Assembly (NCBI RefSeq): GCF_039543545.1
Contig: NZ_BAABJY010000002.1
Location: 372,001-436,000, forward strand
Source of the DNA: Luteimonas vadosa
GTDB taxonomy: Bacteria > Pseudomonadota > Gammaproteobacteria > Xanthomonadales > Xanthomonadaceae
Direction of reading: 5' to 3'
Length of the DNA stretch: 64,000 bases
Shown: positions 14,981 through 23,481 of the stretch, piece after piece
Layout: each line of letters opens with the position of its first letter
Position numbering within the stretch: position 1 is the first letter of the stretch
Position numbers and translations under genes: made by a program
The notes under the pieces: model-generated
Seen by the model: only the letters and a program-made list of their open reading frames with translations
Databases searched by the model: none
What the model was told of the DNA's origin: nothing

Positions 14981-16318
14981 ATGCCCGCTCCCGCCGCCAG
15001 CAGCGCCAACCCCAAGGTCGGCTTCGTCAGCCTCGGCTGCCCGAAGGCCTTGGTGGATTCGGAGCGCATCCTGACCCAACTGCGCGTCGAGGGTTACGAG
15101 CTGGTGCCCAGCTACGACGATGCCGACGTGGTGGTGGTCAACACCTGCGGCTTCATCGACTCGGCGGTGGCCGAGTCGCTGGACGCGATCGGCGAGGCGA
15201 TGGCCGAGAACGGCAAGGTCATCGTCACCGGGTGCCTGGGCAAGCGCGAGGACGTGATCCGCCAGGCGCATCCGGGCGTGCTGTCGATCAGCGGACCGCA
15301 GGACTACGACAGCGTGCTCGGCGCGGTCCACGCGGCCCTGCCGCCGAGGCACGACCCGTTCATCCACCTCGTCCCCGATACCGGCATCAAGCTGACGCCG
15401 AAGCACTACGCCTACCTCAAGATCTCCGAAGGCTGCAACCACCGTTGCAGCTTCTGCATCATCCCGTCGATGCGCGGCGACCTGGTGTCGCGGCCGGTCG
15501 ACGAAGTGCTGCGCGAGGCCGAGAAACTGACCATGGGCGGCGTCCGCGAGCTGCTGGTGATCTCGCAGGACACCTCGGCCTATGGCGTCGACGTCCGCTA
15601 CGCCGAGCGCCAATGGCGTGGCCGGGCGTACCAGACGCGCATGAAGGCGCTGTGCGAAGGACTGTCCGAACTGGGCGTGTGGACGCGGCTGCACTACGTC
15701 TACCCGTACCCGCACGTGGACGACATCATTCCCCTGATGGCGGACGGCAAGCTCCTGCCTTACCTCGACATCCCGTTCCAGCACGCCAGCCCGCGCATCC
15801 TCAAGTTGATGAAACGCCCCGGCGCGATCGACAAGACCCTGCAGCGCATCCGCCGCTGGCGCGAGGCCTGCCCCGAGCTCACGATCCGCTCGACCTTCAT
15901 CGTCGGCTTCCCCGGCGAAACCGAGGCCGAGTTCGAGGAACTGCTCGACTTCCTGGACGAGGCGCAGCTCGATCGCGTCGGCGCGTTCGCGTATTCGCCG
16001 GTCGACGGCGCCAAGGCCAACGACCTGCCCGACCCGGTGGACGAAGCGGTGAAGCAGGAGCGCCTCGCGCGCTTCATGCACCGGCAGGCCGGGATCTCCG
16101 CGGCCAGGCTCGAAGCCAAGGTGGGCAGCGTGCAGCGCTGCCTGGTCGACGCCATCGACGGCGAACTGGCCATCGCCCGTTCGATGGCCGACGCGCCCGA
16201 GATCGACGGCGTGGTGCAGGTGCAGGACGGCCGCGCCGCCGGATTGCGCCCTGGCGACTTCGCCGATATCACCATCCTGGGCAGCGACGCGCACGATCTT
16301 TACGGCGAAGCGCTTTAA
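14981..16318 (+). CDS. rimO: ribosomal protein S12 methylthiotransferase RimO
   Basis: 445 aa radical-SAM enzyme that methylthiolates the conserved Asp of ribosomal protein S12. The N-terminal UPF0004 domain has Cys20 (VSLGCPKALVDSE), Cys56 (NTCGFID) and Cys85 (VTGCLGKR) for the auxiliary cluster. The radical-SAM motif CNHRCSFC has Cys152, Cys156 and Cys159. The TRAM domain at the C-terminus ends GLRPGDFADITILGSDAHDLYGEAL. SEGCNHRCSFCIIPSMRG and the S12-specific PKALVDSE separate it from MiaB. Length is normal. A TATACT box lies at 14949-14954. It is divergent from the HIT/pxp operon, so both promoters share about 100 bp. Confidence 0.97.
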   Translation: MPAPAASSANPKVGFVSLGCPKALVDSERILTQLRVEGYELVPSYDDADVVVVNTCGFIDSAVAESLDAIGEAMAENGKVIVTGCLGKREDVIRQAHPGVLSISGPQDYDSVLGAVHAALPPRHDPFIHLVPDTGIKLTPKHYAYLKISEGCNHRCSFCIIPSMRGDLVSRPVDEVLREAEKLTMGGVRELLVISQDTSAYGVDVRYAERQWRGRAYQTRMKALCEGLSELGVWTRLHYVYPYPHVDDIIPLMADGKLLPYLDIPFQHASPRILKLMKRPGAIDKTLQRIRRWREACPELTIRSTFIVGFPGETEAEFEELLDFLDEAQLDRVGAFAYSPVDGAKANDLPDPVDEAVKQERLARFMHRQAGISAARLEAKVGSVQRCLVDAIDGELAIARSMADAPEIDGVVQVQDGRAAGLRPGDFADITILGSDAHDLYGEAL

Positions 16319-16440
16319 AGCGGCTTCAGCCGCCTGGGGACCGTTGATGGTGCCTCGCGGCCAATGGCGCTCCTGCAGGGGCAGGCTTGCGCATCTTCTT
16401 GCCTTTGGGCCGCCTCTTCTCCGGGTGCAGGTCGGGCTGG

Positions 16441-16544
16441 CGCCGGTGTGATGCCGACACCGGCGTCGCGCCGGGCACGCTAGGCTGGGTGCGATCGATC
16501 AGCCAAGGCATGACCAGAAGGCATGACCAATCCGCATCGATCGC
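16441..16544. promoter_or_regulatory. repeat-rich leader: two inverted repeats and a tandem 12-mer before a membrane protein gene
   Basis: Three structures lie between rimO and the gene at 16563. (1) A perfect 9-bp inverted repeat CGCCGGTGT/ACACCGGCG with a 7-base spacer (16441-16465). (2) A perfect 9-bp inverted repeat GCGATCGAT (16491-16499)/ATCGATCGC (16536-16544). (3) Within the second, the 12-mer AAGGCATGACCA twice (16505-16516 and 16518-16529). The AAGGAGG Shine-Dalgarno of the following gene starts seven bases after the second arm. These could be operator sites or an mRNA fold near the ribosome site; which one is unknown. Confidence 0.45.
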
Positions 16545-16562
16545 TTCTGCAAGGAGGATGAG

Positions 16563-17039
16563 ATGAACGTTCACGATTCCGGAAGGCCCGCCATCAGCAG
16601 CAGGGCGGCGATCTGGGCCGGCCTGGTGGCCGGCGCCGTGTTCATGATGCTGGAGATGGTGATGGTGCCGGTGTTCCTGGGAGGCAGTCCCTGGGGCCCG
16701 CCGCGCATGATCGCCGCCATCGGGTTGGGCGAGTCGGTACTGCCGCCGCCGGCGACCTTCGACTTCGCCATTGTCATGGTCGCGGTTCTGATCCACTTCG
16801 CGCTGTCCCTGGTGCTGGCCTTCGTCTTCGCCTTCATCGCCAAGGGGCGCAGCGTTGGCAGCGCGGCCCTGATCGGCGGCGTGTTTGGTCTCGTCGTCTA
16901 CCTGGTGAACTTCTACGGCATGACGTCGATGTTCCCGTGGTTCGAAATGGCGCGCAATTGGGTATCGATCTTCGCGCACGTCGTGTTCGGCGTGGTGCTG
17001 GGTTCGACCTATGCGGCTTGCACGCGGCGAACCGCGTAG
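16563..17039 (+). CDS. small multi-pass membrane protein of unknown function
   Basis: 158 aa with four predicted membrane helices: residues ~15-35 (IWAGLVAGAVFMMLEMVMVPV), ~65-92 (FAIVMVAVLIHFALSLVLAFVFAFI), ~100-118 (ALIGGVFGLVVYLVNFYGM) and ~130-150 (WVSIFAHVVFGVVLGSTYA). Conserved-looking polar positions are His77 and a WFEMARNW loop. The start is very well set by AAGGAGGATGAG directly before the ATG. I do not recognise a characterised family. The upstream repeat-rich leader suggests dedicated regulation. It is monocistronic, convergent with the GreA/GreB gene. Confidence 0.7.
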   Translation: MNVHDSGRPAISSRAAIWAGLVAGAVFMMLEMVMVPVFLGGSPWGPPRMIAAIGLGESVLPPPATFDFAIVMVAVLIHFALSLVLAFVFAFIAKGRSVGSAALIGGVFGLVVYLVNFYGMTSMFPWFEMARNWVSIFAHVVFGVVLGSTYAACTRRTA

Positions 17040-17111
17040 CGGGAGCATCGGAAGCGCCGCTGCGTCTGCGGCGGTTCGGGATGCCCGGGGCGTTGGGGGC
17101 GTGGCACCGGG

Positions 17112-17645
17112 CTACGGGAACTGGTCCGCCCCGGCGGCGGGCGTCGTGCCGTAGCGGATGCCGGTGACGACGAACCTGCGGCGGCCGGCAGGCAGGTCGG
17201 CCTCGACGGTATCGTCCAGGCGTTTCTTCAGCAGCGCTCGGGCCAGCGGCGAGTCGATGCTGATCCAGCCGCGCCGGGCGTCGGTCTCATCGGGGCCGAC
17301 GATGCGGTAGCGGCACACTTCGCCATTGTCGGCTTCCTCCAGCTCGACTTCGGCACCGAAGAACACGGCGTCGAGATCGGCGGGCGGCGTGTCGACCGTC
17401 CGCAAGGTGGTCAGGCGCTTGGACAGGTAGCGCACGCGGCGGTCGATCTCGCCCAGTTGCTTCTTGCGGTAGGTGTATTCGGCGTTTTCGCTGCGATCGC
17501 CTTCCGCGGCCGCGGCGGACAGCGCCCTGACGACTTCCGGCCGGCGCACGCGCCACAGGTCGTCCAGCTCGGCCTTCAGCCGTGCGTGGCCTTCCGGCGT
17601 GACCAGGGCGGTGCTGTTCTCGGGTGGCGGACGCCAGCGGGACAT
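17112..17645 (-). CDS. GreA/GreB family transcription elongation factor (GreB-like)
   Basis: 177 aa. The N-terminal coiled-coil reads LVTPEGHARLKAELDDLWRVRRPEVVRALSAAAAEGDRSENAEYTYRKKQLGEIDRRVRYLSKRL, with the acidic tip GDRSENAEY that enters the RNA polymerase secondary channel. The C-terminal FKBP-like domain has FFGAEVELEEADNGEVCRYRIVGPDETD and ISIDSPLARALLKKRLDDTVEADLPAG. The RKKQLGEIDRRVRYLSKRL stretch is GreB-type. ATG at 17645 is preferred over a TTG three codons earlier. Role: rescue of backtracked polymerase by stimulating transcript cleavage. Slightly longer than E. coli GreB (158 aa), with extensions at both ends. Confidence 0.92.
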   Translation of the reverse strand: MSRWRPPPENSTALVTPEGHARLKAELDDLWRVRRPEVVRALSAAAAEGDRSENAEYTYRKKQLGEIDRRVRYLSKRLTTLRTVDTPPADLDAVFFGAEVELEEADNGEVCRYRIVGPDETDARRGWISIDSPLARALLKKRLDDTVEADLPAGRRRFVVTGIRYGTTPAAGADQFP

Positions 17646-17704
17646 GGGCGACAACGGCAGGGTGGGACGCCGTTATCGCCCAGCCAGCGCCGGGGCTCAA
17701 GCGC

Positions 17705-18142
17705 TTATTTGCCCGTGGCGCCCTTGAGGAGGAAATCCGCGCTCACGGGGCCCACTGCGATGGTGTCGGTGTGCGAGGCGATGATCGAGCGGAATTCGAT
17801 CGACGCGGTGGGTCCCACCTTCAAGCCGCGCTTGCGCGCCATTTCGTCGACCCGGTCGGCGGTGGCGTCGTCGATGTTGGGGGACACGCCGACGAAATCC
17901 CAGCTGTCGCCGGTCTGGTGGGCATACCACTGGGTCGGGGCCACGCCGGCTTCCTTGTCGACCGCCTCGCGGGCTGCCATCCACTTCAGGAAATCGACAT
18001 GCTTGCCGGGGGCCACGCGGTAGATCGACACCACGGAGTAGGGCGGTGGCTCCTGTGCACCGACCGGGAATGCCAGGAAGGCCGCAAGCAGCAGCGCCAC
18101 GAGGGTGGACGTACGGGTGGACCGGTGTTGGCTTGCAGGCAT
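17705..18142 (-). CDS. secreted hypothetical protein, possibly a NIPSNAP-like/ferredoxin-like fold
   Basis: 145 aa with a signal peptide (TSTLVALLLAAFLAFPVGAQE, residues ~12-32). AAGGAG is six bases before the ATG at 18142. The mature part begins PPYSVVSIYRVAPGKHVDFLKWMAAREAVDKEAGVAPTQWYAHQTGDSWDFVGVSPN. That layout (a beta strand, xxPGKxxxFL, a helix, then WYxHxxGxxWDFV) suggests a dimeric alpha-beta barrel domain, similar in outline to NIPSNAP proteins. This is a weak fold-level guess. It has no close operon partner (62 bases after it is the GreA/GreB gene, on the same strand). Confidence 0.65.
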   Translation of the reverse strand: MPASQHRSTRTSTLVALLLAAFLAFPVGAQEPPPYSVVSIYRVAPGKHVDFLKWMAAREAVDKEAGVAPTQWYAHQTGDSWDFVGVSPNIDDATADRVDEMARKRGLKVGPTASIEFRSIIASHTDTIAVGPVSADFLLKGATGK

Positions 18143-18326
18143 CGTCGACTCCTTCGCCCGGCGGTCGCCAGGCATCGCCGGAACAGGGCACGGACCCGAT
18201 GCCGGCGCATCGGGGTCGAGGCGCTGCTTCGTCCCTGAGGCGCACGCCACGGTTCCAACGCCGTGAACGGACGCCAGCGGCCATTGATGCACGCAACGGC
18301 CCTGCGAAGGCGGCTCCGCGACTCGC

Positions 18327-19856
18327 TCAGCGCTTCCCGGCGATCCCGCCGAAGATGCCGCGCAGGATCTGCCTGCCGATCTTGCTGCCGACCGTGCGCG
18401 CGGCCTGCTTGGCCATGGTCTCGACCATGCCCTGCCGCCGCTTGGTGCCGAACACGGCGTCCTTGATGGTGCGGCCGATGCCGGTGTCGGCATCGGGGTC
18501 CGCGCCGGACTCCTTGCCCTTGGCCGGCGGGGCGTCCGACTCGACCGCGGCCGCCTCGGCTTTCGCCGCCAGCCGCTCGGCCGCCGATTCGCGATCCACG
18601 GCCGTGTCGTATTTCATCGCGACGGGACTGCTGGCGCGCACCTGTGCCCGTTCCGCGTCGGTCGCCGGCCCCATGCGGCAGCGGGGAGGTGCGATCAGCG
18701 TCCGCTCCACCGGCATGGGAATGCCCTTGGCTTGCAGGGTGGACACGAGCGCCTCGCCGATGCCCAGTTGCGAGATCGCCTCGGCGACGTCCAGCGCCGG
18801 GTTGGCGACGAAGGTCTCCGCAGCCGTCCTGACCGCCTTCTGGTCGCGCGGCGTGAACGCCCGCAACGCGTGCTGCACGCGGTTCCCGAGCTGGCCGAGG
18901 ATCTCGTCGGGAACGTCGTCCGGGAACTGCGAGCAGAAGTACACGCCGACGCCCTTGGACCGGATGATGCGCACCACCTGCTCGACGCGTTGCCGCAACG
19001 CCGGTGGCGCGTCGTCGAACAGCAGGTGGGCCTCGTCGAAGACGAAGACGAGCCGGGGCTTGTCGAGGTCGCCCACCTCCGGCAACTGCTCGAACAACTC
19101 CGACAGGAGCCACAGCAGGAAGCTCGCATACAGCCGTGGCCGGAGCACCAGCTGGTCGGCGGCGAGGATCCCGATCACCCCGCGCCCGTCGGGCGTTGTC
19201 CGCATCAGGTCGGCGAGCTCAAGGGCGGGCTCGCCGAAGAACGCCTCGCCCCCTTGCTGCTCGAGCCGGAGCAGGGCGCGCTGGATGGCGCCGATCGACG
19301 GCGTGCTCACCAGTCCGTAGGTCGAGGAGATCGCCTTGCGCTCCTCGGCCACCAGCCCGAGCAGGGCGCGCAGGTCCTTGAGGTCGAGCAGCAGCAGGCC
19401 GCGGTCGTCGGCGAGCTTGAACACGATGTCGAGCACGCCGGACTGGGTGTCGTTGAGTTCCAGCATGCGCGACAGCAGCAGCGGACCGATCTCGCTCACC
19501 GTGGTCCGCACCGGATGGCCGCGCTGGCCGTACAGGTCCCAGAACACGACCGGGTTGCCCTCGTTGCGGTAGTCAGCGATGCCGATCTGCTCGATGCGCT
19601 GCCGGAGCTTTTCGCTCATCGTCCCCGGGACGGCCAGGCCCGACACATCGCCTTTCACGTCCGCCAGGAAGACCGGCACGCCGATGCGTGAGAAGCCCTC
19701 GGCGAGCGTCATCAGGGTGACCGTCTTGCCGGTGCCGGTGGCACCGGCGACCAGGCCGTGCCGGTTGCCGAACTCCGGGTGCAGCCAGACCGCGCCGCTG
19801 GTGCCGGGCTCGGCCGGGGGAGTGGTGACGGCCTTGCCGACGAGGATGGGGTCCAT
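18327..19856 (-). CDS. HerA-like (DUF853/YjgR) ATPase
   Basis: 509 aa. Walker A is LVAGATGTGKTVTLMTLAEGF (residues ~36-56). The Walker B region is KPRLVFVFDEAHLLFDDAPPAL (about 266-287), followed by RIIRSKGVGVYFCSQFPDDVPDEILGQLGNRVQHALRAFTPRDQKAV. This is the helicase HerA-like / DUF853 family (E. coli YjgR), a FtsK-HerA type ATPase whose substrate is unsettled. The C-terminal ~100 residues (after GIPMPVERTLIAPPRCRMGP) are charged and end in a Gly/Ile-rich segment GSKIGRQILRGIFGGIAGKR. Length is standard. It runs divergently from the lytic transglycosylase, and no partner such as a NurA nuclease is nearby. Confidence 0.92.
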   Translation of the reverse strand: MDPILVGKAVTTPPAEPGTSGAVWLHPEFGNRHGLVAGATGTGKTVTLMTLAEGFSRIGVPVFLADVKGDVSGLAVPGTMSEKLRQRIEQIGIADYRNEGNPVVFWDLYGQRGHPVRTTVSEIGPLLLSRMLELNDTQSGVLDIVFKLADDRGLLLLDLKDLRALLGLVAEERKAISSTYGLVSTPSIGAIQRALLRLEQQGGEAFFGEPALELADLMRTTPDGRGVIGILAADQLVLRPRLYASFLLWLLSELFEQLPEVGDLDKPRLVFVFDEAHLLFDDAPPALRQRVEQVVRIIRSKGVGVYFCSQFPDDVPDEILGQLGNRVQHALRAFTPRDQKAVRTAAETFVANPALDVAEAISQLGIGEALVSTLQAKGIPMPVERTLIAPPRCRMGPATDAERAQVRASSPVAMKYDTAVDRESAAERLAAKAEAAAVESDAPPAKGKESGADPDADTGIGRTIKDAVFGTKRRQGMVETMAKQAARTVGSKIGRQILRGIFGGIAGKR

Positions 19857-19930
19857 GCTGCGTTCCTTCGGGCGACTGCAGCGATTCTAGGCCAAGCGCA
19901 GGCGCGCCCCGGAAAGCGTGCCGCCTGTCC

Positions 19931-19960
19931 TTGCCCCCCGCATCGGCGCGGCGCTACCCT
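19931..19960 (+). promoter_or_regulatory. predicted promoter of the lytic transglycosylase gene
   Basis: TTGCCC (19931-19936), 18 bases, TACCCT (19955-19960), and the ATG at 19989. Each box matches the sigma-70 consensus in four of six positions and spacing is acceptable. It resembles the TTGCCC-N17-TACAAT arrangement seen before rpsO. Confidence 0.4.
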
Positions 19961-19988
19961 GCGGTTCCACCTGAGCCACTTGCCGTCC

Positions 19989-21536
19989 ATGCCCGATTTT
20001 GCCGTTCTTGCCCGCGTTTCCGCTTGCCTGCTCGTCTTTTCGTCGATCCTCCTGCCGGCCAATGGCCAGGCACAGTCCCGGCGCGAGGGAGTGGCCGCCC
20101 AGACGCTGGCGGAACGCATGGACGCGGCCGAGAGCCGCTATCGCGAAGCGCTGGTCAAGGTCGGCAACAACGACCCGGACGGCATCACCGAAAGCAACGC
20201 GGCACTCGAGGACATGGAAGACGTGGTCACCGCCTGCGGCAAGCAGCGCGGCTGCAGCGTTCCGCGGATGCTCGCCACCTACAAGCGCCTGCTCAAGGCC
20301 GGCGCCGATGCGCGGGCCGCGGGTGACGAGGCGGATGCCTCGCTCGCCGACGACGACGACCTGCCGACCGGCAACGTGCCCGATGCGGCCAGTGCCGCGT
20401 CGTTGCTGAGCGAGGACGGCGAGCGCTTCGTGCGCATGGTGCAGTTCAACCCTGCCGTGCAGGCCGGCATCCGACGCTGGCTGACCGACATGCGGCCGTC
20501 GCTGATGGACAGCCACGAGAACTACCAATACATGCGGCACCTGATGTCGCCGGCGTTCAAGCGCAGTGGCCTGCCGGAGGCCTTGCTGTTCGGCATCCTC
20601 GCCAAGGAATCCAACGGCAAGGCGCACGCCGGGTCCCGGGCGGGCGCGGTCGGTCCGATGCAGTTCATGCCGGCGACGGGCCGGCGCTTCGGGCTGGGCG
20701 TCGATGCCACCGGGTTCGACACCCGCTACGACCCCCGTGCCTCGGCCGACGCGGCCGCCGCCTACCTCAACGAGCGCTTCGCCGAATTCGGCAACGATAT
20801 CGAGATGTGGCTGGCGGCTTACAACGGCGGCGAGGGGCGCGCGGCGCGCGTCTACCGCGAGTTCGGCGGCCGCAAGTTCTGGGACGTCGACGTCTACAAC
20901 CAATTCCCGCCCGAGACCAAGGACTACGTGCCGATGGTGATCGCCGCGGCCTGGCTGTACCTGCATCCGGACGAATACGGAGTGCGCTTCCCCAAGGTGG
21001 ATGCGCGTCCCGCGACCTTCACCCTGGAGCGCCCGGCATCGATCTACGAGCTGACCATCTGCCTGGGCAACAGCGGCAGCCGCGACGGCTACATGCGCGC
21101 GCTGCGCAACCTCAACCCGCGCTACGAGCCCGATGCCTGGATTCCACCAGGTACGGTGCTCAACGGCACTGCAAGGCTCGCGAACCTGTATGAACGCCGC
21201 TGCGCCAAGGGCGAACGCGCCGAGCTGGCGCGCCAGCTCGTGCTCAGCGACGCCCGTGGCGCGCTCGTCGGCGGGCCGCCGAAGAAGCCGGTCGAGCCAC
21301 CGGTTTCGACGTTCACGCCCGACGCCTCGAAGATCGCGACGACGGTGGCGACCGGCGTGCCGACGCCCCCGGGCCAACCGCGGGTCCATCGCGTCTCGCG
21401 CGGCGACACGCTGGTGTCGATCGCCAGGCAATACGCCTGCGATGCCGGCGCGCTGGCGCGCGCCAATGGCCTGGAAGGGCCGCGCTACGCCATCCGCTCG
21501 GGACAGCGGCTGAGGCTGGAAGGCTGCGCGAACTGA
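19989..21536 (+). CDS. membrane-bound/periplasmic lytic transglycosylase with C-terminal LysM domain
   Basis: 515 aa. A signal peptide (residues ~8-29, ending NGQA) is followed by a helical N-region with two cysteines (TACGKQRGCSVPRM). The SLT domain has FGILAKESNGKAHAGSRAGAVGPMQFMPATGRRFGL with catalytic Glu207, then WLAAYNGGEGRAARVYREFGGRKFWD and FPPETKDYVPMVIAAAWLYLHPDEYG, the MltD-type core. A LysM domain (RVHRVSRGDTLVSIARQYACDAGALARANGLEG) closes the protein at about 462-512. It should cleave murein between MurNAc and GlcNAc with anhydro-sugar formation. No lipobox cysteine is seen, so a soluble periplasmic form is likely. A peptidase relic follows directly. Confidence 0.93.
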   Translation: MPDFAVLARVSACLLVFSSILLPANGQAQSRREGVAAQTLAERMDAAESRYREALVKVGNNDPDGITESNAALEDMEDVVTACGKQRGCSVPRMLATYKRLLKAGADARAAGDEADASLADDDDLPTGNVPDAASAASLLSEDGERFVRMVQFNPAVQAGIRRWLTDMRPSLMDSHENYQYMRHLMSPAFKRSGLPEALLFGILAKESNGKAHAGSRAGAVGPMQFMPATGRRFGLGVDATGFDTRYDPRASADAAAAYLNERFAEFGNDIEMWLAAYNGGEGRAARVYREFGGRKFWDVDVYNQFPPETKDYVPMVIAAAWLYLHPDEYGVRFPKVDARPATFTLERPASIYELTICLGNSGSRDGYMRALRNLNPRYEPDAWIPPGTVLNGTARLANLYERRCAKGERAELARQLVLSDARGALVGGPPKKPVEPPVSTFTPDASKIATTVATGVPTPPGQPRVHRVSRGDTLVSIARQYACDAGALARANGLEGPRYAIRSGQRLRLEGCAN

Positions 21537-21560
21537 CGGGGTCGGGCGGGCGCGGGTCTC

Positions 21561-21756
21561 AGCACTCCAAGGCAGAACCCTGATCCACGGGATGAGCCAC
21601 TTCGACGGGGTCGCGGGCACGGAGGACGTCGTCTACGACCAGACGGGTTCGGAGAACCTGGCGATCAGCGACCCGGATGCGGCGATCCGCAACACCGACA
21701 GCCACGGATACTTCGCCGAGAACACGCCGTTCCAGAACTCACCGGGGGTGCAGTGA
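21561..21756 (+). pseudogene. 3' remnant of an M35-family (lysine-specific) metallo-endopeptidase gene
   Basis: Only the C-terminal ~60 codons remain. In frame from 21577: TLIHGMSHFDGVAGTEDVVY, then YDQTGSENLAISDPDAAIRN and TDSHGYFAENTPFQNSPGVQ-stop (21754-21756). This is the aspzincin/M35 ending (HExxH, GTxDxxYGQ, N-x-D-S-x-x-YFAENTP). The active-site Glu is lost (HGMSH instead of HEMSH, GAG to GGG). Just upstream, TCC AAG GCA GA-ACC CTG shows the expected SKAGTL with one base missing. The rest of the gene is gone, replaced by the end of the lytic transglycosylase gene 25 bases earlier. The terminator is kept. A neighbour's deletion is the likely cause. Confidence 0.75.
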
Positions 21757-21759
21757 AAC

Positions 21760-21795
21760 CAGGAGCCCCGGCAAGTGCCGGGGCTCTTTCTTTTC
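21760..21795 (+). terminator. rho-independent terminator after the M35 remnant
   Basis: GAGCCCCGGCA-AGT-GCCGGGGCTC followed by TTTCTTTT: a near-perfect 10-11 bp GC stem and a long T run, the clearest terminator in this half of the window. It now probably serves the upstream lytic transglycosylase gene. Confidence 0.85.
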
Positions 21796-21909
21796 GGGCT
21801 ATGCACATCGACGCCAGCGGTCGATGGGGCCGCCGCGCAAGGCTGTCTCCTCCACGGCGTGTCGCAAAGGTGGTCCGGGGCCGGCGGCCAACGTCCATTG
21901 GCCAACGGG

Positions 21910-22752
21910 CTATTTCAACCGTGCCAGCGCCTGGCCCAGTCGTACCGGCGTCTCCGCGCCAAGCCCGGCGACCAGCTCGGCCACGCCGGGAGGCAGCAAC
22001 ACGATCACGGTGGAACCGTAGTTGAACCTCGCCATCTCCTCGAACCGCGCCAGGCGAATGTCCTCGCCGCGGTAGTCCTTCGTCGTGATCACCTCGCCAT
22101 AGGCGGGGATCTCCTCGCCGCTCCATACCGTTTCCACGCCGGAGACCAGCAGGGCGCCGACCATCACCACCGCCATCGGCCCGAAATCGGTGTCGAAATG
22201 GCAAGCCAGGCGTTCGTTTCGCGCGAACAGGCGCGGCACCCCGGCGACGGCATCGGGGCCAACGCTGAACAGGCGGCCGGGCACGTGCACGGTCTCGCGC
22301 AGCCGGCCGTTCCACGGCATGTGCACCCGGTGGTAGTCCTTCGGGGACAGGTACACCGTCGCGAACAGCCCGCCGTCGAAGGGGATCGCGGCCTCGGCGT
22401 CGCCCAACAGTTCTGCTGCGGTGAAAGACTGGCCCTTGGCCTGGAAGATGCGGCCTTGCTGGATTGGTCCGCACTGGCTGATGCGGCCGTCGGCGGGCAT
22501 CAGCAGGGCGCGCGGATCGGGGTCCGGCGTGCGCACTCCGTCCCGGAGTGCCCGGGTGAAGAACGCGTTGAAGCTCGGGTACGCCGCCGGGTCGGGCTCC
22601 GCGGCCTCGGTGAGGTCCACGCCGAACTTGCGCACGACGGCATCGATCAGCCACTGCTTGGTTCCCCGGTGCCGGGAGTACGCCAGTTGCCGCGCCAGCG
22701 ACGACAACAGGCGATGGGGCAGGACGTAGGTGAGTGCGGTCAGTGGGCTCAT
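21910..22752 (-). CDS. psd: phosphatidylserine decarboxylase proenzyme
   Basis: 280 aa. Converts phosphatidylserine to phosphatidylethanolamine at the inner membrane. Opening LTALTYVLPHRLLSSLARQLAYSRHR, then FFTRALRDGVRTPD, LLMPADGRISQCG, YLSPKDYHRVHMPWNG (catalytic His), VGPDAVAGVPRLFARNERL and the autocleavage site FNYGSTVIVLLPPG, where the GST serine becomes the pyruvoyl group. The residue before GST is Tyr rather than Leu. The start at 22752 aligns with family length; another ATG at 22797 is possible. It is followed upstream by the SCO gene on the same strand. Confidence 0.96.
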   Translation of the reverse strand: MSPLTALTYVLPHRLLSSLARQLAYSRHRGTKQWLIDAVVRKFGVDLTEAAEPDPAAYPSFNAFFTRALRDGVRTPDPDPRALLMPADGRISQCGPIQQGRIFQAKGQSFTAAELLGDAEAAIPFDGGLFATVYLSPKDYHRVHMPWNGRLRETVHVPGRLFSVGPDAVAGVPRLFARNERLACHFDTDFGPMAVVMVGALLVSGVETVWSGEEIPAYGEVITTKDYRGEDIRLARFEEMARFNYGSTVIVLLPPGVAELVAGLGAETPVRLGQALARLK

Positions 22753-22833
22753 GCGGTTCCAGCGCGGGCGTGCTTCGGGGCGGGGGACGGCGGACAAACT
22801 GCGGGGCAGGGGTCGCGCAGGCGACTCCGGCGC

Positions 22834-23481
22834 CTATCGCGAGGGTGTCGCGGTCAACGCCGACAGGTCGGCCGCGATGGCCGCGGGGTCGAACGGGGGC
22901 TGGACGACGCCGGCCATCCTGCCCGCTGGGTCGAGCACGGCGATCGCCGAGGAATGATCGATGGTGTAACTGTCCGCGGGCGCATCCTCGTCGGCCGGCG
23001 CCTTCATGAACACCAGCGACAGCGAGCGCGTGAAAGCTTCCAGCGCCGGAACGTTGGCGGTGGCGGCGAGGGTATCGCGGTGGAAGGCGTGTGCGTACTC
23101 GCCGATGCGGTCGGGTGAGTCGCGTTCCGGATCGACGGACACGAACAACACCCGGGGGCGCACGCTTTCCGGCAGCGCGGTCCATTGCTTCTGCGCCTGC
23201 GCCAGTTGGGCCAGCGTGGTGGGGCAGACATCCGGGCAATAGGTGAAGCCCAGGAACACCAGGGTCCAATGCCCGTGCAGCTCGCCCGGCAACAGCCGCG
23301 TCCCGTCCGACTGCTGCAGCGAGAAGGCAGGCAGGGCGCGCGGTTGCGGGAACAGCTGCACGGCCTGCAGTTCCGGCCCTGCGGCCGGTGCCTGCTTGCC
23401 GAAGAAGTATTGCGAGGCGAGCAGGCCGAGCCCTCCGGCCAGCGCGACGACCAGGATGGCGAGCGTGGTGCGATTGAACAT
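22834..23481 (-). CDS. SCO1/SenC family copper chaperone
   Basis: 215 aa. One N-terminal membrane anchor (TTLAILVVALAGGLGLLASQYFFG, residues ~5-28), then a periplasmic thioredoxin fold: FSLQQSDGTRLLPGELHGHWTLVFLGFTYCPDVCPTTLAQLAQAQK with the copper-binding CPDVC (Cys82, Cys86) and the distal His in YTIDHSSAIAVLDPAG. FVSVDPERDSPDRIGEYAHAF is the usual central motif. Such proteins deliver copper to the CuA centre of cytochrome c oxidase or act in thiol redox control. The oxidase genes are not in this window. Length is normal. Confidence 0.94.
   Translation of the reverse strand: MFNRTTLAILVVALAGGLGLLASQYFFGKQAPAAGPELQAVQLFPQPRALPAFSLQQSDGTRLLPGELHGHWTLVFLGFTYCPDVCPTTLAQLAQAQKQWTALPESVRPRVLFVSVDPERDSPDRIGEYAHAFHRDTLAATANVPALEAFTRSLSLVFMKAPADEDAPADSYTIDHSSAIAVLDPAGRMAGVVQPPFDPAAIAADLSALTATPSR

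Noticed and set aside
16326..17048. 240-codon minus-strand frame opposite the small membrane protein
   Set aside because: The plus-strand gene has a strong SD and clear membrane helices; the minus frame is polar low-complexity text.
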